Shown: positions 9,626-18,684 of the stretch, piece after piece
Layout of the letters: every line of letters starts with the position of its first letter
How positions within the stretch are numbered: the stretch's first letter is position 1
Source of the DNA: an uncultured Pelagibacteraceae bacterium
GTDB taxonomy: Bacteria; Pseudomonadota; Alphaproteobacteria; Pelagibacterales; Pelagibacteraceae
Length of the DNA: 64,000 nt
Direction: 5' to 3'
Assembly: GCA_902598485.1 (NCBI GenBank)
Contig: CACKBU010000003.1
Coordinates: forward strand, 43,204-107,203
Translations under genes and position numbers: made by a program
Notes under the pieces: model-generated
What the model was told of the DNA's origin: nothing
Databases searched by the model: none
What the model saw: the letters and a program-made list of their open reading frames with translations, nothing else

Positions 9626-10285
9626 ATGAAAAATATACAAATTTCACCATCAATTTTATCAGCCGACTTTAGTCAATTAGGTTCAGAAATTAAAAGACTC
9701 GAAGAAGGTGGAGCTGATATGATTCATGTAGATGTGATGGATGGTCATTTTGTTCCTAATTTAACAATAGGACCTCCGGTAATTAAAGCTCTTAGAAAAC
9801 ACTGTTCATTGAAATTTGATGTTCATTTAATGATATCACCAGTTCATAAATATATAGATGCTTACGCTGATGCGGGAGCGGATATTATTACTATTCATCC
9901 TGAGGCAACTGATAATTTAGAAAATTCAATTGAAAAAATAAAAGAAAAAAACAAAAAAGTTGGAGTTTCGCTTAATCCTGAAACTAGAATTGATTTAATA
10001 ATAGATTTATTAGATCAAATAGATCTAGTCCTAATTATGAGTGTAAATCCTGGATTTGGAGGGCAAAAATTTATGCCAGAAGTTTTAGATAAAATTAAAG
10101 AATTAAAAAAAATAAAAGAGCAAAAGAAGTTAGATTTTGACATAGAAATTGATGGTGGAATTAATTTTGATAACTGCAAAAGTGCAATTGATGCTGGTGC
10201 AAACATTCTTGTTTCCGGTACTACAGTGTTCAAAAGTAATGATGGAGATATAAAGAAAAATATTAATTTATTAAAATTAAAATAA
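9626..10285 (+). CDS. rpe: Ribulose-phosphate 3-epimerase
   Basis: Interconverts ribulose 5-phosphate and xylulose 5-phosphate in the pentose phosphate pathway. The 219-residue TIM barrel shows the full family set: ISPSILSADFSQLG (6-19), MIHVDVMDGHFVPNLTIG (about 32-49), FDVHLMI with its metal His, IHPEA, VLIMSVNPGFGGQKF (about 135-149), IEIDGGI and VSGTTVFK. It precedes the heparinase-like gene by 4 bp, the usual alphaproteobacterial order. Confidence 0.97.
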   Translation: MKNIQISPSILSADFSQLGSEIKRLEEGGADMIHVDVMDGHFVPNLTIGPPVIKALRKHCSLKFDVHLMISPVHKYIDAYADAGADIITIHPEATDNLENSIEKIKEKNKKVGVSLNPETRIDLIIDLLDQIDLVLIMSVNPGFGGQKFMPEVLDKIKELKKIKEQKKLDFDIEIDGGINFDNCKSAIDAGANILVSGTTVFKSNDGDIKKNINLLKLK

Positions 10286-10289
10286 GTTA

Positions 10290-11918
10290 ATGATTAATAA
10301 AAGTTCCTTAGGCATTTTAGGTCAATTTTATCTTAATATAAGAGATAGTTTTAAATCAATATATAAAAATTCAAATTTTTACGAAAAAAAAATATCAAAA
10401 ACTTTTGATAGTAGTTTTGAATATAAACCAAGTCCTCATTTGCTTTCTTCTATAATTAAATACCAAAACAAAAAATATAAAATTGAAGACTTTGCTATCG
10501 AGTCCATTTGGCAAAAATACTTAAGCTCAAAAGATTATGAAAAACTAAATAATTTTTTTTGGTTTTTCAGCTTAGATTTAAAATCTTCAAAAAAGACTAC
10601 ACAAACAGTTATTAAAAATTGGATTTCAAATAACAATAAATTTCAAAAAGAAAGCTGGGAGTTTGATTTGACAGCAAAAAGAATTATTTCATGGTTATCA
10701 AATCATCAACTCACATATGAAGATAGCGATCAAGATTACAGATCTACTTTTGACTATATGGTTCAAAAACAAACTAATCATTTATTAAATGAAATCAAAA
10801 ACTCAAAAGAAGTAGAAAATAAGATGATTGGTTGCGCCGCAATCATTTTAACAGGATTAGCTTATAAAAATGAAAAACAATATCTTGTAAATGGATTGAA
10901 TTTATTAAAAAATATCATTAAATCCGCAATTGATAATCAAGGCTTTCCAAAATCAAGAAATATTCGACAACTTATATTTTATTTAAAATACTTTATAATT
11001 ATTAGAGAGTGGTTTAAAGAATCTCAGAGTTTAATTCCTGAATATATTGATGAGACCATTTATTATTTAGGATCAAGTTATGCTTTCATTTGGCAAAATA
11101 TAAAGCAAGATATTTTTTTTAACGGTAATTTTTCTTCTGAAAATCAAGAATTTGATCAATATTTAAAAAGATTTGGTTATAAATTCAAAAACCAAATTAA
11201 TGAACTCGGTGGATATGCAATTCTTAAAAATAAAAAAATAATCCTTGCTGCTGATATAGGTTCTAGTCCTAACAAAACTTTTTCTAAAGACTATCAAGCA
11301 GGTGCCTTATCTTTTGAAATATTTTCAAATGAAAAAAAATTAATTTCAAATGCTGGTTATTACTCAGATAGAAATAATAAATTTAATAAATTATCAAAAA
11401 GTACCTCTCTTCATTGCGCTTTAACAATTGAAGATTATTCTTCTTGTAATTTTGTTAAACATCAACAAAATTTGATTACTGATAAAGGACTGAAAATATC
11501 AAAAAAAAATGTAGTTTTTGAAAATAATTATTGGAAAATATCAGGTGCACATGATGGATATTTAATTAAATTTGGAACCATTTATGAAAGAGAAATTGAG
11601 TTCTACCCAGAACAAATGAAATTTATTGGCTATGATAAGTTATTTAGAAAAACTTCAAATAAAGAAATTAAATTTGATATTAGATTTCATCTTGATCCGA
11701 ACTCAAAAGTAATGAAAACGCAAGATAACAAATCTATACTAATTGAATTAGATGAGGAAGGTTGGAAATTTAGTTGTGATAACTTTGATATTAATATTGA
11801 TAATGGTTTATATTTCGGTAATAAAAATTCATATAAAGAAAACCAAAATATTTTTATCTCAGGTATAAATAATAAAAAGGAACAGATAATAAAGTGGGAG
11901 ATAAGTAAATTACAATGA
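10290..11918 (+). CDS. Heparinase II/III-like protein
   Basis: Length is 542 residues. The C-terminal half carries the heparinase II/III-like domain: NELGGYAILKNKKIILAADIG (about 305-325), YQAGALSFEIF, SNAGYYSDRNNKF, and the STSLHCALTIEDYSS segment near 370-384. The N-terminal half is alpha-helical. Characterised members are polysaccharide lyases, but alphaproteobacterial copies between rpe and purH are widespread, and their substrate is unknown to me. No signal peptide is apparent at the N-terminus, which argues against a secreted lyase. Its TGA overlaps the purH ATG (ATGA, 4 bp). Confidence 0.82.
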   Translation: MINKSSLGILGQFYLNIRDSFKSIYKNSNFYEKKISKTFDSSFEYKPSPHLLSSIIKYQNKKYKIEDFAIESIWQKYLSSKDYEKLNNFFWFFSLDLKSSKKTTQTVIKNWISNNNKFQKESWEFDLTAKRIISWLSNHQLTYEDSDQDYRSTFDYMVQKQTNHLLNEIKNSKEVENKMIGCAAIILTGLAYKNEKQYLVNGLNLLKNIIKSAIDNQGFPKSRNIRQLIFYLKYFIIIREWFKESQSLIPEYIDETIYYLGSSYAFIWQNIKQDIFFNGNFSSENQEFDQYLKRFGYKFKNQINELGGYAILKNKKIILAADIGSSPNKTFSKDYQAGALSFEIFSNEKKLISNAGYYSDRNNKFNKLSKSTSLHCALTIEDYSSCNFVKHQQNLITDKGLKISKKNVVFENNYWKISGAHDGYLIKFGTIYEREIEFYPEQMKFIGYDKLFRKTSNKEIKFDIRFHLDPNSKVMKTQDNKSILIELDEEGWKFSCDNFDINIDNGLYFGNKNSYKENQNIFISGINNKKEQIIKWEISKLQ

Positions 11919-13453
11919 AGAAAAAAATCAAAACAGCTCTCATCTCTGTATCCGATAAAAGTAACTTAAAACCATTATTAAATATTTTAAAAAAGAACAA
12001 AATTAAAATAATTAGCTCGGGTGGTACTTATAAAGAAATTAAAAGATTAAAGTTTAATTGTTTAGAAGTATCTGATTTTACTAATTCCCCTGAAATTTTG
12101 GAGGGTAGAGTAAAAACTCTTCATCCAAAAATCCATGCAGGAATTTTAAATAAGAGAGAGAAAAAATCTCACTTAAAAGATCTAAAAGATAATGGTTTTG
12201 AGAATATTGACTTAGTAGTTGTTAATTTTTATCCATTTGAGAACACTATTAAAAAAACAAAAAACCATAAAAAAATTATAGAAAATATAGATGTGGGTGG
12301 TCCTACAATGGTCAGGTCTGCAGCCAAAAACTATAATGATGTGACTGTAATTACTTCTTCAGACCAGTATGAGGAATTAATTGAAGAATTAAAAAAGTTC
12401 AAAGGATCTACTTCCTTAAGTTTTAGGGAAAAGCTATCAAGGATAGCTTTTACTGAAACAGCTTATTATGACTCTGTCATTTCAGACTATTTTAACAAAA
12501 TAACAAATACTATTTTCCCTAATAAAAAAATTTTTTATGGAAATCTAATAGAACAACTTAGGTATGGAGAAAATCCTCATCAACAAAGTGCAATCTATTC
12601 AAGTAGTTTGAATAAAAATTTAAAACAAATTCATGGAAAACAACTAAGTTATAACAACTATAATGACATATTTAGTGCTTTAACTATTTCAAGATCTTTA
12701 CCAAAAGGTAAAGGAACAGTCATAGTTAAACATGCAAATCCTTGTGGAGTTTCTACTAAAAATGATCATTTAGAAAGTTATAAATCTGCTCTTTCTTGTG
12801 ATCCCATAAGTGCTTTTGGTGGAATAGTTTCTTGCAATTTTAAAATTACTAAAAATTTAGCTTTAGAATTAAATAAACAGTTTTTAGAAGTAATTATCGC
12901 CAATGGATTTGAAAGCAGTGCTATCAAAATATTAAAAGCTAAAAAAAACTTAAGACTAATTGACGGAACATATTACTCATCAGAAGAACTTCTTAAATTT
13001 GTATCATTCAACCAAAATATAATGATACAATCAGAGGACTTGAATTTATTTTCAAATAAAAATTTTAAAATCGTTTCGAAAAGAAAACCAACATCGAAAC
13101 AAATTAAAGATCTTATTTTTGCTTTCAATGTATGCAGATACGTCAAATCAAACGCAATAGTGTTAGCATCAAATGAAACCACTGTTGGTATTGGTTCTGG
13201 TCAACCAAGCAGATTAGATAGTTGTCAAATAGCTATAAATAAAATGAAAAAATTTAATCTTCAGAATGATAATTTAGTTGCTGCCTCAGATGCATTCTTT
13301 CCTTTTGTAGATGGTATTGAAAAATTAGTTCAATCTGGTGTTAGAGCAGTAGTTCAGCCCTACGGGTCAATAAGAGATAAAGAGATAATTAATTTTGCAA
13401 ATGACACTGGTACTGTGCTTCTTTTTTCAAAGACAAGACACTTTAGGCATTAG
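11915..13453 (+). CDS. purH: Bifunctional AICAR formyltransferase / IMP cyclohydrolase
   Basis: Catalyses the last two steps of purine synthesis: formylation of AICAR and closure to IMP. The 512-residue protein has the N-terminal cyclohydrolase domain (ALISVSDKSNL, ISSGGTYKEI, EILEGRVKTLHPKIHAG at about 62-78) and the C-terminal transformylase domain (LRYGENPHQQSA near 214-225, VKHANPCGVS near 270-279 with the catalytic Lys-His, CDPISAFGGIVS). Its last 11 bp overlap the convergent pterin dehydratase gene. Its ATG overlaps the heparinase-like stop, so it sits in the rpe transcription unit. Confidence 0.97.
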   Translation: MKKKIKTALISVSDKSNLKPLLNILKKNKIKIISSGGTYKEIKRLKFNCLEVSDFTNSPEILEGRVKTLHPKIHAGILNKREKKSHLKDLKDNGFENIDLVVVNFYPFENTIKKTKNHKKIIENIDVGGPTMVRSAAKNYNDVTVITSSDQYEELIEELKKFKGSTSLSFREKLSRIAFTETAYYDSVISDYFNKITNTIFPNKKIFYGNLIEQLRYGENPHQQSAIYSSSLNKNLKQIHGKQLSYNNYNDIFSALTISRSLPKGKGTVIVKHANPCGVSTKNDHLESYKSALSCDPISAFGGIVSCNFKITKNLALELNKQFLEVIIANGFESSAIKILKAKKNLRLIDGTYYSSEELLKFVSFNQNIMIQSEDLNLFSNKNFKIVSKRKPTSKQIKDLIFAFNVCRYVKSNAIVLASNETTVGIGSGQPSRLDSCQIAINKMKKFNLQNDNLVAASDAFFPFVDGIEKLVQSGVRAVVQPYGSIRDKEIINFANDTGTVLLFSKTRHFRH

Positions 13454-13787
13454 ATATTTGATCAATTTTTGCAGCAAGAATAAAATCGCTTTCTGCTAGA
13501 CCTTTAATTGCATGTGTAAATATTTTAATTCTTGCATAACCCCATCCAAACCATAAATCAGGGTGATGGCCTTCAGACTCAGCTATTTCCCCTACTTTAT
13601 TTACAAATTCTTGACTTTTTAAAAAATTATCAAATTTAAAACTTTTAATTAAATGAAAACCATCAATTTTGTCTTCTAAAACTTCCCAACCATCAACTTT
13701 TTTTAGATATTTGTGTATTTCATCAGCATCAAATGGAGGAATATTTCCTTCACAAGGTACACACTTTTTATTTGCTAAATCACTCAT
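13443..13787 (-). CDS. phhB: 4a-hydroxytetrahydrobiopterin dehydratase (PCD/DCoH family)
   Basis: Dehydrates pterin-4a-carbinolamine, recycling the pterin cofactor. From the ATG at 13787 the protein has 114 residues, the usual size. The hallmark is EGHHPDLWFGWGYARIKIFT then HAIKGLAESDF (about 72-100), containing the catalytic histidines. A longer reading frame exists up to 13916 but its extra N-terminus is a translation of the tRNA-Gly gene, so I trimmed it. It lies 8 bp downstream of the tRNA on the same strand and overlaps purH tail-to-tail. I did not see a phenylalanine hydroxylase gene in this window. Confidence 0.9.
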   Translation of the reverse strand: MSDLANKKCVPCEGNIPPFDADEIHKYLKKVDGWEVLEDKIDGFHLIKSFKFDNFLKSQEFVNKVGEIAESEGHHPDLWFGWGYARIKIFTHAIKGLAESDFILAAKIDQISNA

Positions 13788-13795
13788 AAAATCTT

Positions 13796-13870
13796 TGGAG
13801 CGGGCAAAGGGGGTCGAACCCTCGACCTTCTCGTTGGCAACGAGACGCTCTACCACTGAGCTATGCCCGC
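13796..13870 (-). tRNA. tRNA-Gly (GCC anticodon)
   Basis: The minus strand folds as a 75-nt cloverleaf: acceptor GCGGGCA pairs with TGCCCGC; D arm GCTC-AGTGGTA-GAGC; anticodon stem TCTCG/CGAGA with loop TTGCCAA giving anticodon GCC; T arm GAGGG-TTCGACC-CCCTT. The 3' CCA is encoded at 13796-13798. Both strands through this gene have open frames, but they are artefacts. Confidence 0.97.
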
Positions 13871-13929
13871 TTGTTTTAAAATCATTATAGTTACCGGTTT
13901 TTATAAATGCAAGCAATAATAAAAAATTT

Positions 13930-14781
13930 TTATTTTAAATAATTTAATTCTTTTAAATTATTTTCAAAAATTGAATTTAATTTTTTTTGGTAGCTTTCAT
14001 CAAACATACTTTTCCAATCATTTTTTGGTCCTAAATGAAAAAAAGGAATTTTTTTAGGGTCATTTTTGGATAAAACGGACTCCAGAAAACCATTGTCTTT
14101 TTCCATCTTTTTTAAATTTTCAAAGTTACATGATTTTACAGATTTTTGAGCTTTTAAATTATCAATCTCTTTTTTTTCTTGAATGGTTTTTTGAATAAAA
14201 TTTATTATTTCTATTAAAACATCTAAAGTTTTAACTGTAAGATCTTCATACCTAATTAACCTGACTGGGAAAATCTTTTGATTTATCCAAGACTTATAAT
14301 TTCTTTCCCAAGAACTTATAAATTGAAAATCACTAAAATCGTCTTTTGTATGATAATCGTAGATATATTTTTTTTCACTTAACATAAATTTCAAAGCTTC
14401 ATCTTTTGATAATTCGTAATGATTTTGTAATGAAGTTAACACATTTCTTGGATCGCGCACAATATATATAGCGCCAGCAGTATTTCTTTTATTTGTAAAA
14501 TTATTATTATTAATTGATCCTAAGATATTATGAGTTTTAAAAAAATTTAATTTATTATTTAAATTAATTTTTTCCTGAGCTTTAATCCAAAATTTAGATG
14601 TATCTGTTACTATTTTAGCATCATAACTAAATTCACTAAAATGTCTCTTTTCAGGAAATTGTGCAATATTTTTAAGTAAATCTTGCTTGAAAATTCCATC
14701 CTCTGAATAAAAATATGAAGATAATAAAGCTCTTAACCATGTGTTCCCACTTTTGGGATATGAAGCTATCCAAAATATCAT
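13930..14781 (-). CDS. Sulfotransferase-family protein
   Basis: PAPS-dependent sulfotransferase fold, 283 residues. The 5'-phosphosulfate loop is SYPKSGNTWLR at 7-17, and the 3'-phosphate site is YIVRDPRNVLTSLQNH (about 105-120). The C-terminal FFHLGPKNDWKSMF motif is typical of this class. The acceptor is unknown. A paralog of identical length and layout lies at 26883-27734, where it is grouped with TPR and oxygenase genes; this copy stands alone between tRNA-Gly and a divergent Lon-N-domain gene. Extreme AT and lysine content match the surroundings, so there is no sign of recent transfer. Confidence 0.88.
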   Translation of the reverse strand: MIFWIASYPKSGNTWLRALLSSYFYSEDGIFKQDLLKNIAQFPEKRHFSEFSYDAKIVTDTSKFWIKAQEKINLNNKLNFFKTHNILGSINNNNFTNKRNTAGAIYIVRDPRNVLTSLQNHYELSKDEALKFMLSEKKYIYDYHTKDDFSDFQFISSWERNYKSWINQKIFPVRLIRYEDLTVKTLDVLIEIINFIQKTIQEKKEIDNLKAQKSVKSCNFENLKKMEKDNGFLESVLSKNDPKKIPFFHLGPKNDWKSMFDESYQKKLNSIFENNLKELNYLK

Positions 14782-14817
14782 TTAAATTTTTTTCAATAAT
14801 ATATTATAAATTAAATA

Positions 14818-15456
14818 ATGAATAATTTTCCTAAAATAATCCGTGTGTTTCCACTTAGCAATTTTATAATTTTTCCTAATACCACGGTACCTTTAAATAT
14901 CTTCGAGCCACGATATCTAGATATGGTAAATGATAGCATGAAATCAGACAAATTAATTGGGATGATCCAGCCGAAAAGTTCTAAAGATCAAAATAGTATA
15001 CCTAAATTACATGATGTGGGTTGTCTGGGAAAAATAACAAGTTTTAGAGAGACAGAAGATGGCCGTTATCTAATTGAATTAAAGGGAAAAATTAGATTTC
15101 AAATTATAAATGAAATAAACACAGATAAAAAATACAGAAGTGTGGAAGTGAATTATGATTATTATTCAAATGATTTAAGCGATGAAAAAGAGAAATTAAA
15201 TTTTTCTGATCTAGAACTAATTTTTAAAGATTTAAAATCTTTGTTTGAAAAGAGAGGCTTTATAATAAATTGGAAAGCACTAGAAAAACAAAGTTTAAAT
15301 GAAACTATTAATGCTTTAGCTATGGCATCGCCGTTTTCACTTGAAGAAAAACAAATTTTACTTGAAGCAAAAAACTTGGATATCAGAAAAAATAAAATTG
15401 CAGAAATTCTTAAAACTTATATTTTTGATGATTACGAAAATACTACAATACAGTAG
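14818..15456 (+). CDS. Lon N-terminal (LON substrate-binding) domain protein
   Basis: A 212-residue protein that has only the substrate-recognition domain of Lon protease and no AAA+ or protease part. The signature FPLSNFIIFPNTTVPLNIFEPRYLDMV (about 12-38) and LHDVGCLGKITSFRETEDGRYLIELKG (about 62-88) place it in the stand-alone LON-domain family. This is a normal stand-alone form in Proteobacteria, not a truncation. The role is not known to me. It is divergent from the sulfotransferase (36-bp gap) and converges on the ubiH-like gene with 7 bp between stops. Confidence 0.88.
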   Translation: MNNFPKIIRVFPLSNFIIFPNTTVPLNIFEPRYLDMVNDSMKSDKLIGMIQPKSSKDQNSIPKLHDVGCLGKITSFRETEDGRYLIELKGKIRFQIINEINTDKKYRSVEVNYDYYSNDLSDEKEKLNFSDLELIFKDLKSLFEKRGFIINWKALEKQSLNETINALAMASPFSLEEKQILLEAKNLDIRKNKIAEILKTYIFDDYENTTIQ

Positions 15457-15463
15457 AGGCTAA

Positions 15464-16537
15464 TTAAAATATAAGACCTTTGTCTGCAAATTTTATAAAA
15501 ATTTTATTTATACTTGAGTTTTTATTAAAATATTGAATTGATTTACTTAAGAAATCGTTTTTTGTTTTTCTTTCTAAATTAAAAAATTCGTGAATTAAAT
15601 CAATCCCAGAAGAAAATATATAATTTTTATGCTTTTGACTGTTTTCAAATTCTGAATTTAATCTTGAATCTAGAGGTAAACCAAGATCAATTTTATTTTG
15701 AATTATGTCATTTAAAATCTTTATATCTCTAATTGTCATATTAAAACCTTGTCCTGCAAGAGGATGAATTTTATGGAGTAAATCTCCAAATGCCAAAATA
15801 TTTTTATGAAAATATGATCTCAAACTCAATCCTTGTAGTTCAAAGGAATCAATTTTATTTATTTTTTTTAAATTATATTTTGAATTATAAATATTAATTA
15901 AATTATTCACTTCTTTCTCATCTTTCAAATAACTATTAATAGAATAAACTATTGATGTTTCATAATCTGAAATAGGCAAAAAGGCTAAAGGACCATTTTT
16001 TGTAAATATTTGTACAGCTACATTATTTGGAATTCTTTCATGTTCTAAAATTGTAGTATATGCAACACTATTATATCTTTTTTCTATTTTTCTACTAAAA
16101 TGTTTTTTTGTAATTGGGTGATTGTAATCAGTATTAAAAACTAAATCATAATCATTGGAATAATTTAATTTTTTTTTATTATTTATTTTTCTAAAATACT
16201 TACTTTTAGATAAATTTTTTTCTAAAATTTCTTGAAGTTTGTAGTTTTTGACAATTGAGAATAAATGATCATTATTATTTCCAAAATTAATTAATTTTTG
16301 TTTTTCTAAATTATCACTGTAAATTTCAATTTTATTTAATTTATAAATAATTTTTTCAATATTAATTATTTTTTTATTAAAAAATTCTACATTACTTTTA
16401 GAAAGACCTATTGTGCGAGTTTTATTTACAGAATATGATTTTTTAGAATATAAAACATCTACATAAATTTTTTGATTAACTAAAGATTTTGCTAAAGTTA
16501 AGCTCGATAAACCACTGCCAAGAATACAAACTCTCAT
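15464..16537 (-). CDS. FAD-dependent hydroxylase, UbiH/UbiF-like
   Basis: Flavoprotein monooxygenase probably acting on a ubiquinone precursor. Starting at ATG 16537 (357 residues) the FAD-binding beta-alpha-beta begins at once: MRVCILGSGLSSLTLAKSL. A TTG 13 codons upstream is open but would displace this N-terminus. The second FAD motif, AFGDLLHKIHPLAGQGFNM, is the GD...HP.AGQG signature of the UbiH/Coq6 family. The protein is shorter than the usual ~390-400 residues, and the middle is lysine- and asparagine-rich. Which ring position it hydroxylates cannot be read. It is divergent from ftsK. Confidence 0.82.
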   Translation of the reverse strand: MRVCILGSGLSSLTLAKSLVNQKIYVDVLYSKKSYSVNKTRTIGLSKSNVEFFNKKIINIEKIIYKLNKIEIYSDNLEKQKLINFGNNNDHLFSIVKNYKLQEILEKNLSKSKYFRKINNKKKLNYSNDYDLVFNTDYNHPITKKHFSRKIEKRYNSVAYTTILEHERIPNNVAVQIFTKNGPLAFLPISDYETSIVYSINSYLKDEKEVNNLINIYNSKYNLKKINKIDSFELQGLSLRSYFHKNILAFGDLLHKIHPLAGQGFNMTIRDIKILNDIIQNKIDLGLPLDSRLNSEFENSQKHKNYIFSSGIDLIHEFFNLERKTKNDFLSKSIQYFNKNSSINKIFIKFADKGLIF

Positions 16538-16599
16538 ATTATTTTTAATTTTAACAACAAAAATTAGATGATACAAAGTGGTATAATTGATTCATATAT

Positions 16600-18684
16600 A
16601 TGGATATTAAAAAAACAGCTAATTTATTCATTGATTTTGCGGGTAAGCGATTAGCTGAGATTTCTGGATTACTTCTCTTTTTTTTAGGTTTAGCATTATT
16701 TGTAGCATTATTTACCTACTCACCTGAAGATCCAAACTTTATTTTTCCAGATAACACTGAAATCAAAAATTTTTTTGGTTTTAAGGGTAGTTTTGTTTCT
16801 GACTTGTTTTTTCAATCCGTAGGGTTAATTGCTTATCTAATTTCTTTAACTTTTATCATCACTGGTATTAATCTGTTAAGAAGTAAAGAATTTATTTTAA
16901 TTATTGAAAATATTTTCTTTGCTGTACTTTATTGTATTTTTGGAAGTCTTTTTTTAACTCATTTTTATTCTGACGCATTTACACTTTATATAAATGGTAA
17001 CGGTGGTTTTCTTGGCAATTTACTTAACCAATCATTTTTAAATCAAATCTTACTTATAAATAGTCAAATATCATACTATATTTTAATTATATTAATTTTG
17101 TTGTTGTTTCTCAAAAGTATAAATTTCAATCCACTAAAATTTTATCAATCAATATTAAGATTTTTAAGTTTAATAAAAAAGAAAGAAGAAAAAAATTACA
17201 CAGACAAAAGTGAGATAATAAGTGAATACATACCACAGGATCAAATTAAAAATCTTATACAAGAAGATTTACCTTTTATAAAAGCTGATAATAAAACAGA
17301 CAATAAAATTAAATTTAAACTCCCAAGTTTAGATCTATTAAAAATGCCCTCTAAAAAAGAAAGAGAAAGTTCAGAAAAAAATGAGAATAATGACCCTGAA
17401 TTTTTAGAAAAAATCTTATTAGATTTTGGAGTTAATGGAAAAATTAAAAAAGTAAGTCATGGACCTGTTGTTACATTAAACGAATTTGAACCTGCTGCTG
17501 GGGTAAAAGTTTCAAAAATCATTAATTTATCAGATGATATAGCAAGAAATACTAGTTCGGAGTCTGCAAGAATATCTACAATCCCCGGAAGTAATACCAT
17601 TGGTATTGAGTTGCCAAATAATTCTAGAGAAAATGTTTACTTAAGTGAAATTTTAAATAACAGTGATTTCAAAAAAAAGGACATTAAATTACCTATTGCA
17701 CTAGGTAAAAGTATATCAGGCAATCCAATAGTTGGTGATTTATCATCAATGCCACATTTACTGATTGCTGGAACTACGGGATCTGGTAAATCAGTTTGTA
17801 TCAATACAATTATTTTATCACTTCTTTACAGACATACTCCCGATAAATGCAAATTTATTTTAATTGATCCAAAAATGTTAGAGTTGTCTACTTATGAAGG
17901 AATTCCACATTTGCTTTGTCCAGTTATAACAGAAGCAAAAAAAGCAGCCTCTGTACTGGGATGGGTAGTGAAAGAAATGGAAAGTAGATACAGATTAATG
18001 ACTAAAGAAGGTGTCAGAAATATTGATGGTTATAATGCTAAACACAAACTTCCAATGCCATACATAGTTGTTGTTGTAGATGAAATGTCTGATTTAATGT
18101 TAGTTGCTGGTAAAGAAATTGAAAATTATATTCAAAAATTATCTCAAATGGCAAGAGCAGCGGGGATCCATATTATAATGGCTACGCAAAGACCTAGTGT
18201 GGACGTAATTACGGGTACAATAAAAGCTAATTTCCCTACGAGAATATCTTTCCAAGTAACCTCTAAAATAGATAGTAGGACAATTCTTGGAGAACAAGGA
18301 GCTGAACAATTGTTAGGAAAAGGTGATATGTTATACATGTCTTCAGCTAATCGTATAGTTAGAATCCACGCACCATTTGTATCTGACAGCGAAATTGAAA
18401 AAATAAATAATTCTTTAAGATCCCAAGCAGAGCCAGATTATGTTGATGAAATTTTAAATTTTGCTGATGAGAAAGAAATTGGTGATAGCCAAAATCAAGG
18501 TGAGAAAGATGAGCTTTATGAACAAGCTTTAGATATAATTAGGTCTGAAGGTAAAGCTTCTACTTCTTTTTTACAAAGAAAACTTCAGATTGGATACAAT
18601 AGAGCAGCAAGAATTATTGACATGATGGAGGCAGATGGCGTTGTTAGTAAAGCAAATCATGTTGGCAAAAGAGACGTGCTTTAA
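16600..18684 (+). CDS. ftsK: DNA translocase FtsK
   Basis: Pumps chromosome termini through the division septum. The 694-residue protein has N-terminal membrane helices (about 20-42, 72-92, 100-120, 150-170), a short lysine-rich linker, then the motor: Walker A AGTTGSGKSVC (about 390-400), DEMSDLML Walker B, ATQRPSVDVITGTIKANFP and the QGAEQLLGKGDML segment. The C-terminal gamma winged helix is present: TSFLQRKLQIGYNRAARIIDMME. It is shorter than E. coli FtsK because the linker is small. Its TAA overlaps the lolA ATG by one base. Confidence 0.97.
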   Translation: MDIKKTANLFIDFAGKRLAEISGLLLFFLGLALFVALFTYSPEDPNFIFPDNTEIKNFFGFKGSFVSDLFFQSVGLIAYLISLTFIITGINLLRSKEFILIIENIFFAVLYCIFGSLFLTHFYSDAFTLYINGNGGFLGNLLNQSFLNQILLINSQISYYILIILILLLFLKSINFNPLKFYQSILRFLSLIKKKEEKNYTDKSEIISEYIPQDQIKNLIQEDLPFIKADNKTDNKIKFKLPSLDLLKMPSKKERESSEKNENNDPEFLEKILLDFGVNGKIKKVSHGPVVTLNEFEPAAGVKVSKIINLSDDIARNTSSESARISTIPGSNTIGIELPNNSRENVYLSEILNNSDFKKKDIKLPIALGKSISGNPIVGDLSSMPHLLIAGTTGSGKSVCINTIILSLLYRHTPDKCKFILIDPKMLELSTYEGIPHLLCPVITEAKKAASVLGWVVKEMESRYRLMTKEGVRNIDGYNAKHKLPMPYIVVVVDEMSDLMLVAGKEIENYIQKLSQMARAAGIHIIMATQRPSVDVITGTIKANFPTRISFQVTSKIDSRTILGEQGAEQLLGKGDMLYMSSANRIVRIHAPFVSDSEIEKINNSLRSQAEPDYVDEILNFADEKEIGDSQNQGEKDELYEQALDIIRSEGKASTSFLQRKLQIGYNRAARIIDMMEADGVVSKANHVGKRDVL

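Noticed and set aside
13669..13890. 73-codon plus-strand open frame across the tRNA-Gly region
   Set aside because: Its C-terminal part is an antisense translation of the tRNA gene and the rest is antisense to the pterin dehydratase. It is a well-known type of false gene.
13788..13916. N-terminal extension of the pterin dehydratase frame
   Set aside because: The extra residues are a translation of the tRNA-Gly gene; the family N-terminus fits the ATG at 13787.
13796..14781. tRNA-Gly plus adjacent sulfotransferase as an integrated island
   Set aside because: No integrase, no direct repeat of the tRNA 3' end was seen, and composition matches the neighbours.
16538..16576. TTG-initiated extension of the UbiH-like protein
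   Set aside because: The FAD-binding motif starts right at ATG 16537, as in the family.
16582..16587. TATAAT upstream of ftsK as a promoter
   Set aside because: A good -10 hexamer, but no credible -35 at 16-18 bp; such hexamers occur often by chance in DNA this AT-rich.
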